Positions 12,717-26,050 of a DNA stretch of 64,000 bases are shown piece by piece (within the stretch, counting starts at the first letter, position 1; every line of letters starts with the position of its first letter). This stretch comes from Congeria kusceri. Taxonomy: Eukaryota > Mollusca > Bivalvia > Myida > Dreissenidae. The stretch covers positions 90,394,151-90,458,150 of the forward strand of contig CM051027.1 of NCBI GenBank assembly GCA_027627225.1, in the 5' to 3' direction. A program made the translations under genes and the position numbers. The notes below the pieces were generated by a model. The model had not been told where the DNA came from and searched no databases. It saw only the letters and a program-made list of their open reading frames with translations.

Positions 12717-14090
12717 TAAAGCAGCAGTCCATAAATATGTAATAAATTTAAAATAAAATTTTGTAGAAACCTTTTTAAGACTGTTGGCGGAAGCAACGGT
12801 CTTTTGAGCGGGGAATTTCCAAAACAGGTATCACGGAAAACTATTTCTTTTCTTTGCAGGCCACAGGGCCTTCTTCAAAACAGAAAAAAATACGCCTGTT
12901 TTCTTACCTTTAAATCATTGAAGATAATATATGTCGTGTGTATCATAACGTGTATATCATGTGATTTAATTACAATTTCTAAACAAATCAATTTATTAAA
13001 ACAAATTCCGTCAAACTAACGACACCCCTATTTTCGCTATTTACTTGTATGTAACAGAAATATTCACCTGTGTGTCCTGGAATAAGACAACTAAATTAAT
13101 GCGCTACATCGGTTCTGTTTGACTCGTTGAGAACGTGTTATTTCTTGTTTAACTTACCTACTCTGCAATGGATAAATAGAAAACTGTAGTATGGAAAATC
13201 GAGAGCACGCATCGTATGACCTACTTTTGAGGTCTGATTACCAAAAAACGGAAGTCACATCCTCAGGGTTACATGCTGTCAGTTAGATAATAAGCACATA
13301 TGGTTGAGTGCAGGCTGCATATAATTTGTAAAATACAGTTTAAATGATATGTTTTGGTAAAGTGCATGTAAAATTAAATAATATGTTTAGTACTATTGCG
13401 TTTTTTCCTATTTTTGATTTTTTATATTATATTGCTATAGGAAATATCTGTATTTTATATCCGTATAGTACTAAACTGTCTTGTATGTTGTAAATTCTTT
13501 ATTAATTTAAACATGTATACTTATTTCTATACGTTTTTCCGCCACATAACGTAACGTTATTGCATGAAGTCACGTCCATTGTTTAATTGTCATTTTATCC
13601 TGATGAAGGCGTTAGCCGAAACGTTGAAAGATAAATTGAATTGACTGATTTCACGTGTTGTTGTTTCCTTTTTAGCAAAAGCGCAGTCAACATACTTTTT
13701 GTTTCTTTTGTCGCCAATAGTATTTCTACGCTGTGAGCGTTTTGATTAATGGACATCTTACTGATCGAAATACAAAAAACCGAATTGAAATCGATAAAAT
13801 AATAAGATTTTGGGAACTTTTCAGCGTAAAATTAGCTGTATGCGATAGCTGGCTAGTGATGCCTCTGAAGTAAATCGTTACTGTAGAGTCTATTCCGTTC
13901 GTACCAAACGTTTTCGAACAAAGACGTTATAAAATGCCTTTCGTAATATGAGAAACAGTTTTCAGTCGAGTGAACGTCATTAATGTTCATTACAACTTAT
14001 GCCAATTTAAGATGTATTGAATGATATTCTGTGGACTGCGGTTTTAAATATTGGGTTAAAACTTTAATTTTAAGCGGTATTATATGTTTT
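12717..14090. mobile_element. Insertion in unit B, possibly Penelope-like remnant
   Basis: Units A and C run straight through the GTTCTAATA-GCCATGTT junction, whereas B is interrupted right after it and resumes about 1.37 kb later. The interrupting DNA holds a hammerhead-core-like motif near 13600. A weaker, opposite-strand version lies at about 12855-12885 (GAAGAAGGCC-CTGT-GGCC). Hammerhead motifs at the ends are known for Penelope-like retroelements, which is the basis of the suggestion. No reverse transcriptase reading frame is visible and the exact ends are not defined. Confidence 0.45.
13596..13630 (+). ncRNA. Hammerhead-ribozyme-core-like motif
   Basis: The sequence reads CTGATGA (13600-13606), then A-GGC-GTTA-GCC as a short hairpin, then GAAAC (13618-13622). 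This is the order of the conserved hammerhead core: CUGANGA, stem II, GAAA. There is one extra A before stem II, and I cannot draw convincing stems I and III from the flanks. It is either a minimal or decayed ribozyme of the kind reported in Penelope-like elements, or a repeat end with the same consensus. Confidence 0.45.
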
Positions 14091-15980
14091 CAGTGTGTGC
14101 TATATCGAAGTTTATTAGGTCTACGCAAAACTATGGGTAGACACATACATATTTTAACAATCCTAATGCATACTTTCCTGATTCATTGAAACATCTAGAA
14201 ATAGAATTCCAGTGAAAGTCTAACAAATTCAGATTATGTTATCCTTATCACTCAGGGTACGTACATTCGCAATGTTTAGTGTCATTATGTGTTGAAGTCT
14301 GTGCTCCTGTTTAATTGTCACGCAATGCTGATTTTCAGACTACATAACGAGTATTCTTCTGAAGGTCATTGAACGTTCTTTTGCTGAATTAAGACCTGCT
14401 CAGTCTAATATTCAATAACACTTTTGAAAAGTTCTCAACAATTTTCGTAGACATACAAAATATATTTCTTTATTTCATGTTTCGAATTTAATTGAGTCGA
14501 TAATTTTTACAACACGGATTACAATGTTCTTAGTATTAAATCGTTAAACAAAACTAGCATCGTTTGTGGTTTCATCAAAAAGTAAATGCAATATGAGATC
14601 TGTTTTGTTCACATTAAGGCATAAATAGTTTACTGGTACTCTCAGTACGGAAATGCGACCCATCTGTAATTAAGTAATTACATTTTTTCTTCGCTCGATC
14701 CCGATGAATTATAGCCAAGGCATACATTCTATGTTTTAATAAAACATTAATAATTGGCAGTTTTGGGTTCGAATATTCTTCTCCAATCAACAAATGACGT
14801 CGAAACTTCAATATCTTGGCATAATTCATTAATTTTTATTTTCGGAATTTTCTCAAACGTTATATTCCCAATGTCGAACAGATGTCACAATACATATGAT
14901 ATAAAAGTATTACAGACTTTATTGATAATCGAAGATGAAACATATGAATGAAATTGTCTACATAATATTTATCCAAAATAATGAATAAATATTATTGTTT
15001 ATCTACATGTACGTTATTTTTAATTATATCTCTTTCTATACTGGCTAGAATAAGACCCGCACAGGCAAGGCAAACGGTTTTAAATAGCTATCGCAATCGA
15101 CCCTTTCCCACCGTGATTTACACTTTTGATAATATGCACACTATGCACGTACTGCATTATATGTATAACGTACATGTATTTTTCATAAATATCAGGATCT
15201 GGTTATGAGATACTAACCTTTTCTCACATGCAGCCATGTCTGCAGCATGCAACGTTTAACCACTGGGTCAAAAGGAGACTTTATGCTTTTAGAGTTGCAC
15301 CTTCATTGATTGTTATTCATTTCCTTCCCAAACCGGTTCAAATTGTTTTATTATATTAACAACGAGACAATTTTACTATCCATAGAGAAAGGTCTTGAAT
15401 GAAACGTCTAAATATATCATGATTAAAAATTGTAAGGGCAAAGCTCCTCAGGACGACCAGAATTTATTCTTGACTACCATACATTCAACATTACACGCAT
15501 CTTTCAACCAAACATTTTTAATGGAAAAACACATGGAAATGTCTTTCACTTTCCGCGATAAAATCTTGTAACCATCAAACAGTTGAAAATAATGATTTGA
15601 ATACTTTATTTTCTATGCAAACTTGCAATATGCTTTATTTATTACTTTTGTTCTTATAATATGCTATCCTATAATCACTTCAAACTATATACATCATCAA
15701 GGGACTGGTATGATATCTTTTTTTTAAATAATGCTTTATACATTATAATGCAAACTCATAACGGGACAGTGAAAGTTTTAAAGTCAACATAAACGGTGTT
15801 TGTCCTAAAATACAGGATCGAAAAAGATCTGGATACACACATACATGTACATATTACATGTATATAACTTACATTGAAATTCTTATTATTTTATCGTATT
15901 TCCTGTATATTTCTACTGTGAAACAGAATTTTTCATTTTAAAAGGTGTGCTTCTTCCTGTGCCATTTGTTTAAATGAGGG

Positions 15981-16170
15981 GTGTCGTGTGAAAACCGGAC
16001 ATATTGCATGTGCGTTAAGTGTCATCCCGGATCAGCCTGTGCAGTCCGCACACTTTCCGGTGTTATGGTATTTTTTGTGTATAGGCGGAAAGTATTGTCC
16101 CGGATTAGCCTGTGCGAAAAGGGCACCGTTGACAAAAGCACATTCATTAAGCCCGGTTGTCCCACGACAC
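15981..16170. mobile_element. Palindromic foldback/MITE element
   Basis: Both ends read inward as GTGTCGTG followed by a CCGG-containing stretch and a TGCATGTGC/TGAATGTGC block. Inside are two opposed copies of a GTCCCGGATTAGCCTGTGC-type sequence around a CTTTCCG/CGGAAAG pair. The whole thing can fold into a long hairpin. From memory, very similar palindromes are abundant in dreissenid and related bivalve sequence. The overlapping short open frames are shadows of it. Confidence 0.75.
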
Positions 16171-18283
16171 GCTCAAATATAAATTTGTAAAACGAACACA
16201 AGAGTACTTCATTGTAGTCGAAGAAGTGTACTCCGATAAATATACAAGTAAAACAGAAGCAACGTCTTACATAATTACTTTTAATACGACGTGCTGTTCA
16301 CTTTGATTCATACATATAACTTGTGTTGTGATTGGTCATGACATTATTTCTACGGCCATTCTCCCCCTACCCCTGATTCAAGTGGGGGCAGTTTCAGTTT
16401 CTGGCATAATTATGTGAACTTAGTACTGGTTAACCGCTTTAGATCGGCTTAGCTTGTCCAGGAAAACTGAGAATATGTTAACTGACGCCGTTATATGACT
16501 GAAATACTGTTAAACACGGCGAAAAATCCAAACAAACAAACAAAACTGTCTACTAAGCACAACTTAAAACAAAAAAACAACTTTACAAGCCTTTGCGTTT
16601 ATTTCAAAGATAAGTGTACTGTTTTCTTGTCTTTTTAGATATTTCGATTTATTGACTTTCAAGATTTGCCTTTAAGGTTATGCATTTTGATGAGCCCCAT
16701 ATACCAAAACATCAACGCCTCTTTAACTATTGCCCCTCTGAAATTGTTTACACAGTTATTCTGCTTCAAAACTGTGACTTATCATGTTTTAATTAATTAC
16801 AGCTATATTGTCTTGAAACGTGTCTTCATTTTTAGGGTAACGTGTAGTTGTGCATAAACATGGGGATTTAAAGTTTTCTGAACCATTCGCAATTTATGAC
16901 CCTTTGATTATCAAACATACTATCATTCTGGGCCCGTTGTCACTCATGTGACAAAGCCCTACTTCTTTTTTCATCTGGAAAGCAGGATCTAACCTTTAAC
17001 ATTTCCATTGAATATTGATACATTCTGGGTATGGTATGTGGTATGTACCCTATTAGTTTTCTTTGATCGTTCCAAAGTGGTAATCGCCATTGAAAAAATG
17101 TGTGTTTTTATATGTCGTGTATTTCCTAGTTTAAATATGCCTTATCCTTCCTGCACACTGCATCTAGCGTTTTATAGAGCGTTTGCATATAAATATAAAA
17201 CGCACCGGAGTTTAGGCTCTTATACGATAGTTATATAATTAAAACGTCCTAGTTAATATAATTATTAGATTGATTTTAACAACGTTTTTTAAATTGCATA
17301 AACAAAGTTCAATAGGCTTATTGTATAGATCATTCAGGCTGTTGTCTATTTTCATGAAGGTTTATATTATTGCTATATTAGATAATTCAAGACGCTTCTA
17401 AAAGAACGTGATACATCATATTTGCAATTTGTATTTCTAATGTGCTTTTAACTTTTTAAATAATTCACTTTATCAATTAATTTTAATCAATTAACTTTCA
17501 TTAAATATTGATGTTGAACTGAATATATAAGAATATATTATATTATAAAATTAAATAAGGTAAGTACTGTATGTTTGAAATCGACATTGACATATTTAAT
17601 TTAATTCAGTACTGCTATTTGACTGATGTAAAAAACAACAACAATGCATTTCAGTTTTTAACATACTTTCAGATTCCTCCAATATTGCATTAACAAGATG
17701 CTATACTGAAAGCAATAATTTTAATTATTTTCAGAGAGATCAGTACCATCTTTATTCTAATTGTCGACGCTAAAATAGCTGTCCAGTATAATCTCTATCA
17801 TCTCTATCATTTAACCGTCTTAATGTTACTACTGTCTTCTTTTTTTTCAAAATTCTTTCGAATGTTTATGATGATAACAAATACCAGTGCAATCGTATTT
17901 TTTTTTCAGCTATTCTATAGATCAATTAGCACAATCATCAATGCTTTTAATAGTTCTTGTCAGACGGAGACCACCTAGAATGTCATAATATATTCCACAC
18001 CGTTTAGTTATTTCAGGTTTCATACTGACGACGCAGCTTCCAAGTTTACATAGAAAACGGAAGACATTTTGTCCATTATTTAAAATTTCGTTTATTATAC
18101 TTAAAATGTCTTAGATAAATGCCAAAAAATACATTCGGCGTCGTTGTCGATTTAAATCAACATTAGTGCAGTAACACTATGCAATTGTTATTTTACTTAG
18201 ATGCGAACATTTTCTCTTAAATTCATGAATCAATAAGTAAGTCATATTATTACAACCGGTTTGCGTTTCATTGTATTATGCAT

Positions 18284-18610
18284 TTAAATGATACTGTACA
18301 ACCACATATTTTGATTCTTAAACGAATAAAAAAACGGATGAAAATGGTTCGAACAAACAAGATAATAAATAATAAAACACACATATGACGATACTACGTA
18401 ATATAAATAACTCCTCGCTGAGAGGTTGATGGTAAACCCAATAATTTTTATCGTTCTTATTCCAACCGTTGATTGAAAACGTATCAATGCATAACATAGA
18501 CGCGCCAGAAAGAAACCTCCCATGAATGCGTTCATGTTTTCCAACATACTCGTAATGAACAAAACATTTTGAAAAAAAAATTCAGTCATGTTATTTTCAT
18601 GGTTGGACAT
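18284..18610 (-). CDS. Doubtful hydrophobic ORF, 108 aa
   Basis: A 108-codon frame rich in F, I, Y and L that could form one or two membrane segments in its second half. The equivalent block of unit A (9753-9974, minus) keeps a hydrophobic 73-codon frame with a recognisably similar C-terminal half. In unit C the frame is broken by stops and a shift. No family is recognised. A+T-rich DNA read this way gives hydrophobic peptides by chance, so I consider it more likely non-coding. Confidence 0.12.
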   Translation of the reverse strand: MSNHENNMTEFFFQNVLFITSMLENMNAFMGGFFLARLCYALIRFQSTVGIRTIKIIGFTINLSARSYLYYVVSSYVCFIIYYLVCSNHFHPFFYSFKNQNMWLYSII

Positions 18611-18856
18611 TTAACACGTAATTACTATTACTCTAAATTAACATAGAAGTGACTTGCAAGATTGCGAAATAAGACGCCAATAGCTAGTATGGAATTAAAC
18701 CGACAACTTATATAGGGCTTCTTGAACGCAATACATATTATATTGTACTACAATTACTGGACACAGTAAAAAGAAGGTAACATTGTTGTATATATAGCAT
18801 CACCATATATTCACCATATTATAACCTAGAGCGTTGAACCGAGTATAAGATTAATT

Positions 18857-19130
18857 AGGCGTAAAAAATAGGTTTGGTTCAGGTTACCCGACCTACCCTA
18901 AAAATGCCCCGACCTTAGCACATTTTGTTGAGTTTGTCAGAAATTGTTTGTTTTATTTACTTTATTATAACAATTAAATGTGTTTTTTGGATAAATCAGT
19001 GTATTTTTTGGATAGTTTTTATAGCAATCTTCAAAACGATGTTTAATGATATTTCGAACATGTTTTGAATATTCATTCAGTTTTAGAATCTTCAAGTTGA
19101 GCAGTTACCAAAAAAATAAAAAAATAAAAA
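18857..19130. mobile_element. Truncated relative of the 4004-4339 MITE
   Basis: Starts TTAGGCGTAAAAAATAGG and follows the 4004 element through the CCCGACCTACC and ATGTGTTTTTGGATAAA segments to the ATCTTCAAGTTGA segment. It then stops in an A-rich tract before reaching the right-hand inverted repeat. It interrupts the end of unit B relative to A. Confidence 0.6.
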
Positions 19131-20904
19131 ATAAGATTCATATAATTTTCATCATATGTATGCAACAATGCAGTACACGATTTGAACACGTATATGCTTT
19201 ACATGCTAACCTGTTAATGCTGTCTGTAATACAATTTTCTGGTGGTATTTTACCATACCCAAACATTGGTGCTTTGAACACGTGTGGCCATGCTAATCAC
19301 CATTACAAAACTGTTAAAGAAACTACTTGAAATATTTATAGTTTAAGTGATATCAGATACCCGTTTTTAATCAAGTGCCAGATTATTGATTCATTAAATA
19401 TATTATTAAAATATTACGTCGATGGTTAAGTTGTATGGCATCCGAGAATTTTAACAGCGTTTGGAACGGAATCCAGTTATTCATACGTTCGGTAAGCTTT
19501 TAATTGTTTAAACATGTATACACACAACATTTTTTATGGATTAAATGATAGTCAAATGCAGATTCAACATAATTTCAGTGCAGAGATACAGCGCATTACT
19601 GGCATTTCGTAATCTAACATGTTGTTACTACAATCACAATATCGTTTAAAATGATTGTTTGTTTGAACAGTAGAACGATCCACTACTTGAGATTAAGACG
19701 TGTAACCGGTTAATCATACAACCGGTTTTTGATGCTTATTTATGTAAAAACTTAACAAAGGATAGGAGATTATATGACATATCATATGCTAATAATGCGT
19801 TTTGATCCTTATTGAGAATTGCATTAATTTATCTAAGGCGAAGCTTTGGCATTTAAATGCGGAAACAGGTGCATAACGTCGAGTGCTAAGTACATTTAAA
19901 ATATGTACGCGTGCGAATACAGTATATTTTCTAGTGACTATTCGACCAACACCAAAGTTATTTATTAACTGAAGCCACAAGCTACATACACAGCTATTGC
20001 AGCAAAGCAACGACCACTCTTTAATTTCAACTAGATCACCAACTGCTTAGGTACTTATGTATTGATCCAAGTATATCAGCCAAATTAGCAATATGAGGTT
20101 CAATTTTATCTTTTCTGTCAAATGGCCATTCATATTGATGAGATATCACGTTAATTGCTAACTATAACGTTCTGAAAAGAAATAAACCTAATAGATAGCA
20201 CCGACAGGCTTCATTTACACTTGATTAATGTACTATAAAACGAGTTGTTCTTTGTTTTATAAAGGTGTTGTTGGTTTTATCAAGAAAGAATATTTTGTAT
20301 ACACCGCGACAAAACACAAACTGACACTATGAACAATGTGTCTTGTTTTCTAAGACCTGTGCAATATGGCACTTGGACTATTGTCATATAAAAAACATAA
20401 GTAACAGTACTGCTTTACATAATAGAAACTATAATGAAACCTGAATACCCGGTAGTTAAAATGGGCTCTATTGTGTTGTAATAGTTCCTTCAAAATTGCT
20501 AGATATAATAAAATTCATAATTAACATTGATTTTTATTATTATTCAATTTATGAGGACCTTTTACGCTGGTACAAGCGAAACAAGCAATTATAATAGCCC
20601 CTTGACAATATTAACGACAAAACGTAAATTCAAATTGGCGAGAAAGTTTTATTTGGAGAACCAAATTGATGTTAGTCACAAACGGAGTGAGTTATTCAAA
20701 CTGAACTACGTAGTGCATTTCCTTGTGTGGTTTTGGCTTACCTAAATTACATTACGATAACCCCAATTATAATCGCCTTGTTCTTGGATGCTTAAGCCAT
20801 GGCAATATTATTAAAGGTTTGCAGAAGTCACTGCTTTCTTCCTTAGATATCCGCCTGAATTTATCACCTTGAATGTGTAATATTATAAATCATATTATAA
20901 TTAT

Positions 20905-20970
20905 TATGATGATGATGATGGTGATGATGATGATGAGGATTATGATGACGATGATGATGATGAAGGTAGT
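20905..20970. repeat. Imperfect GAT trinucleotide microsatellite
   Basis: About 20 GAT/GAC/GAG triplets with interruptions, within unit C; not part of a longer open frame. Confidence 0.9.
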
Positions 20971-23399
20971 GACATTTGGCTGTGTAGTGAAGCTCATACT
21001 TTAACCAAATATTCCTATTATAATTAGCGCGTTCTAATAACTGGCCATGTTCAATTTCAAATTCAGAATTTAGCGAATTATATATATATAATATGTATAT
21101 AATATTTTCATCGAAGGTTATCTAGTCTCCGCACATACACTACGTGTAGACATGCTAAGAATCCCAAATTCCCAACACCATTACATACTTCCTGGTTTGC
21201 TTTGTTTCATGTTTCAAATATGAATGACATTATTGACAACTACTATTAAAATGTTCTGATTCTTAAATCATTAAAAGAACTGACATTGCTTTTGGTTTCA
21301 TTGAATAAATACATATAATATGAGATCCATTTTCTTTACAATAACACATAAATAGCCCACTGGTGCGTTCAGAGCGGAAATAAGTCACACTTTATTTTTA
21401 AGAACTTAAAACTTGCTTCGCTCGACTACGATCGTTTTGAGCCAAACATAAATTGTACGTTTGAATAAAACATTAATAATTGACAGGTTTTAATTTGAAT
21501 ATTTTGTTCCAATCAAATAAATGAGAAAAGTTGACGTCAAACGTCAATATCTTGTCATAATTCATTAATTTTTATTTGCGATATTTTCTCAAACGTTATA
21601 TGCCATTGTCGATTAGATGACACAATACATATGGTAATTATACGGTTGATACAAGACGTAAATAATGTGAAATAAATATGAAATAAGTTTAAAGAAGATC
21701 GTATAAATCAAATTGTCCAGATTATATTTAACAAAAGTGCTGAAGCAACATTTTTGCTTATATATGTACTTTAAGACAAACAAGCAGGGGAATGGTTATT
21801 TATTGATATTTTAACGGATCCTTTCCCACCAAGTTTACGAATTTGGATCATATGTCAATTATGCACTTATGCATTATACGTGTATACCGTATATTATGTT
21901 TCATGAATGACAGGATCTGGTTAACGGGTTTATGAGAGATTAATATTTTCTTATCCGAAGGCATGACTGCTGCATTCAACTTAACCATCGTAACAAAAGG
22001 AGAATTCGTGATTATGAGAAGCACCTGCAAAACGGTTCAATGTATTTCCAACTATATTTACATCCACACATGCTCACTGTGCAGATATAAAGGTCTTGGA
22101 CGAAACGTGTAAATAAAGCTAAATAAAGTATGATTGAAAAATGTAAGGGCACCACCCTGTCGAGCAGAACTAGTTGTGGACTACCAAACATTCATCAAAT
22201 TTAATCATATCTTCCAACAAAATAAGTTTACTGGAAATAACACGTGGAGATGTCGTTAACAATGATCGATTAAACTTTAAATCCATAAGGAGAAGATAAT
22301 GTATTTTCTATACAAACTTGCAATATGCTGTATTGATTACTTGTGTTTTTGTATATGCTATTCTATATACTCGGAACTTCTAGGAATATGCAAAGAATGC
22401 ACTTATCTATTTCTTTAGACTAAGACCACGCATTAGACATTATAATGGAAACTCATTTTCATAATGTTTCAAAGGGAAAATATAATATGCATTCTGATGT
22501 GTGTCATCAAATACCGTGTCAGCTATAGAATCTGGATGAATATATGTACATATTATATAAAGCTTGAAATGCCACACTCGTATTCTTATGTGTGACAAAG
22601 ATGAGTGTTGTTGTTTTACAGGTGTGCTGGTTTCTTTGGAACTATTATTGCCGTTTGTTTTTAAATTGTACAACTGGCACAATTTACTTAAAATAATTAC
22701 AGACGAATAAGTCTACTCAGATAATTGCAAAAGTAATAAAAGAAGCCAAGTCTGACATAATAACTAACAATACAACATACCGTTTAATTCTTCACATTAA
22801 TTCATACACAATCTACAAGGCAAAGTAAAACTTTACAAGATTTTGCTTTTATTTGATAATAATGTTTTCTTGTTGTAGTTTTTTTTCCTTTTTAAATAAA
22901 ACGATGAATTGACTTTTAAGTTTGCCTTTAAGGTTATACATCTTGAGAATGTGTTACTTCACCGAAAGATCAAACCCTCTTTAGAATTATAGTGCCTCTA
23001 GAATGAACCTCTGAAATTGTTTACACGATTACACTGCTACAAAACTGTGATACATCGTGTTTTAATTAATTATAGCGAAACCAAATATACCCATTGTCTG
23101 TATGGACCTTTATTTTAATAGTTTAATACACAGCCTTCAACAAAGTCTCTTTGATGGTTGAGAGAAAGGAAATTAGCTTGGAAATCTCTAATTAGAAGTG
23201 TTCACATAATATGATTGAAATATAGTTAAATGAAATATAGTTTAGTTATATGTTAATATATGCGTTTCATATGTTTTAAAAAAGAAATTTTATGAACTCG
23301 TATATCGTATAAATCCAGATGTAAACTATTCTAATAATAAAAATATATAAATCATATACCACTCTAGAATACGACCAGTTTGTAAGAAAGTATATGTAT

Positions 23400-24172
23400 A
23401 AGTAAAGTAAGTAAGTAAGTAAATATTTATTAGCGTGACATATGCATTTGACAAAGTGTGGTATACAATTTTATGACAATAACAAAGGGTATATGCTAGC
23501 GCCGGCCCTGTGGGCCTATAAGTCACCGTGTATATTAAATCTAAATAAAGATCTGTGTGAACTGGGACATGTAAATTTAAAGAAAATCATTCAACAAAAT
23601 TAATATATATCTGTCGCCTGTATATTGGGATGGGAAATTTGGTTGAATTGAGAACATTGGTACAATGGTGAAGAACAGCTTGTATGAAACGCGATATAAA
23701 TAGAATCTTTGCATAAATGGTACTCGTAAAATACAATAATTTTTATTACTATTATTGCTATTAAATACGATTAATAAATAGCATGCATAATGCAAACATG
23801 GTCAACAATAATAATTAAACAGCTTGAACATAGTAGACATGGAGCGCAAACGATTAAATTATTTAATATTGTTTTTACGTAACTAAGAGCTTATGTTAGT
23901 AGTCAGTTATGGAATAAATGTCTTCTTTTCATATATGCCGCGACTAGGTATTTAGCAAGTTTTCTTGGGCACTCCACCATCAAATGTTTAAGTTTATCTT
24001 GGTCACTTAAGGTTGTAAATTCCACCGATCTCAGAATTCCAGAAAAGTAGTTGTCTCTTAGACTGACGTACACTGGACAGATTAGAATAAAATGTTGCTC
24101 GTCCTGAACATGTCTCGTGTATATGCAAAATCGGATTGGTTTCTTACTTGATTGAATGAACGAATAAAACAT
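23400..24172 (-). pseudogene. LINE 3' end (CR1/L2-like), ORF2 C-terminus
   Basis: On the minus strand, codons from 24172 down to 23903 give an 89-residue frame ending in a stop. It contains C-x-Y-T-R-H-x-x-D-E-Q-H-F-I-L-I-C-P-x-Y followed by LRDNYFSG. This cysteine/histidine-rich ending matches the C-terminal tail common in non-LTR retrotransposon ORF2 proteins. The downstream ~480 bp would be its 3' UTR, including a G+C-rich patch near 23500. It ends in a TTAC microsatellite at about 23400-23425, as CR1/L2-type elements often do. The reverse transcriptase domain is missing, so this is a 5'-truncated, inactive copy. It is present only in unit C. Confidence 0.65.
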
Positions 24173-25482
24173 ATAGCTTAATTGATTACACTGTAAGTTT
24201 ATGTCTATTGGAATTGGAACGATACTATTTACACGAAAACTAGTAAATACACCAAGAACAACTAAGCCATAATCTTCTCGTCAATGCGCTTAACGTCTCT
24301 CCAATATAAAATTAGCTAATTTGATTTTTATATAATATGACTTGGGTTTGCAATGGAAAGAATGTATCCATTATAATCCAAATGAGTTATCTTTGATTAA
24401 TGCACAGAAGTACTGTCAACCTTTTTACGGCTGATTACCACCGATCAATGTCAGGTAAAATGTTAAGCAAAATGTACGCGACCGTACCAATGTCCCTGAA
24501 ACATTTACACTAAGTAAAATGATAGCACAGATAGAAACGTCTCCTGTGTGTGTCTGACCTGCCAACGTTTAACATTTAACTAATAAGATTACGTGCTGAA
24601 CATAACTGAAAATGAACCACTTTTTCTTTCTTTGAAAATCGGTGCTGACACGATTCTAGGGTTATATTTTTAACTGGAAAACAGGAACTAACCACTAGCA
24701 TTTCCTTTATATTGATTGACTCTGAGTAAAGTATGAGGTTTAAGTACCGAATGCTTTGCATTGGCCGTTCCAATACTGTAAACACCGTTTTAAAAATTTG
24801 TATATGTTTGTTTTGTGCCTGTTTGGTACTTTCCTCGTGTTACTATGTTGTCTGGCGATTTCAACGAACATAAATACTTCATTTCAGCTTTTAAATTACT
24901 ATTGATTGCTTCTATTTAGTAAAACGATGCTATATTTACTGCAATATATTTGATTATATTCAGAGAGATCAATAGCATCTTCATTCTAATTGTCGGCACT
25001 AAAATAAGTGTCCATTATATGTGCCCATATCAAAAAAAATATTTGCTAGAAATAAAAAAGCAAGCTTATACGATTGCACTCTATCAAGTTTGTTCCAGTC
25101 AGTGTCCAGAAGATCCAGAATAACCCTGAATTTGTTAATATATCTTATAATTATTATGTTTTATTCTGTAAATTTATATCTTTGTAAAGCTCAATGTTTC
25201 AGTTGTTTCAGCTAGAAATATTATTCATTGACTATCGTCGAGTACCGTTATAATTAGCCTTAAATAACCACGGTAACGCAACAGCGGCGCACAAAACACG
25301 ACGTACGTTGATATTTTATAATCCGCCGTAATGAGTGATAAAATAACACATATTGTCAAAATTTCGCCAGAACGTAATGTTTCACCAGAATGAAGTTGTA
25401 TTAAAATTTGAAGTCATTTGATAGTTGGATGCTAATGTAAACAATTTTCAAACCATAGTCGCAACGTTGAAAAACTCGCAAA

Positions 25483-26050
25483 ATGTCGTCATCAGAACGT
25501 CTGAAAATCCGCGCTATCATCAAGTTTTGTCAGCAGCTCGGAAAGTCCCGTTCGGCGACACTAAATATCTTAAGCGAAACTTCACACAAGAAAGCCGTGA
25601 GTCAGAATACAATTTTTGAGTGGCACAGTTGCTTTTCAGACGGTCGGACCAGCCTTGGAGATGACGCGGGTCGTGGTCGGAGTAGGAAAATTCGTACAAT
25701 GCTGACGTGCTACCGTGCGCGGCCTAGCCGGAATGTTTAATATCAGCTATGGGAAAATCGACAGAATTCTCACTGAATATATTTGCATATGCTAAAGGTT
25801 TGTTTAAAGGTTTGTTTAAGTCATACATTTCAATTAGATAAGATTAATTCTTAAATTAAATCAAACTCAAAGTTTCTCGAGTTTTCCCGCAATTAAACGG
25901 CAGTTGAAGGGTCGCCGGTTTTAACCGCTAGCACAATTACGGAAAGCGACATCTGAAATTGTCCATTCGTACGACTCAGCATGGTATGAGAACATCTTCA
26001 CGCAGTGGGCACATAGGCACCGACTTTGTATCGAGTGCGGCGGCGAATAA
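25483..26050 (+). pseudogene. Internally deleted mariner transposase
   Basis: Codons from 25483 give a mariner-type N-terminal helix-turn-helix region: SSSERLKIRAIIKFCQQLGK, then a stretch with FEWHSCFSDGRTSL. After a frameshift near 25700 the frame continues as VRGLAGMFNISYGKIDRIL to about 25790. The catalytic core is gone. From about 25874 the C-terminal part resumes as FPAIKRQLKGRRF, a stop, then QLRKATSEIVHSYDSAWYEN and QWAHRHRLCIECGGE before a TAA at 26048. The two ends fit the same kind of transposase as the element at 52457-54664. The copy sits in unit C only (insertion within about 25240-26330). Terminal inverted repeats were not found. Confidence 0.8.

Larger units (their letters stand above)
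10870..19190. repeat. Tandem segmental duplication, unit B
   Basis: Second copy of the unit. Matching blocks lie near 10890-11130, 11150-11220, 11377-11410, 11515-11740, 12190-12440, 14740-14960, 15030-15210, 15230-15380, 16660-16800, 17735-17800, 18040-18110, 18260-18560 and 18719-18850. Relative to A and C it has an extra ~1.4 kb (about 12717-14090) carrying a hammerhead-like motif, plus a palindromic element at 15981. It also preserves the empty site of the 6-bp-TSD element found in A. No gene is supported. Confidence 0.8.

Noticed and set aside
23326..23795. Minus-strand frames of 66 and 72 codons downstream of the LINE end
   Set aside because: They fall in the probable LINE 3' untranslated region and its microsatellite tail, with no domain seen.
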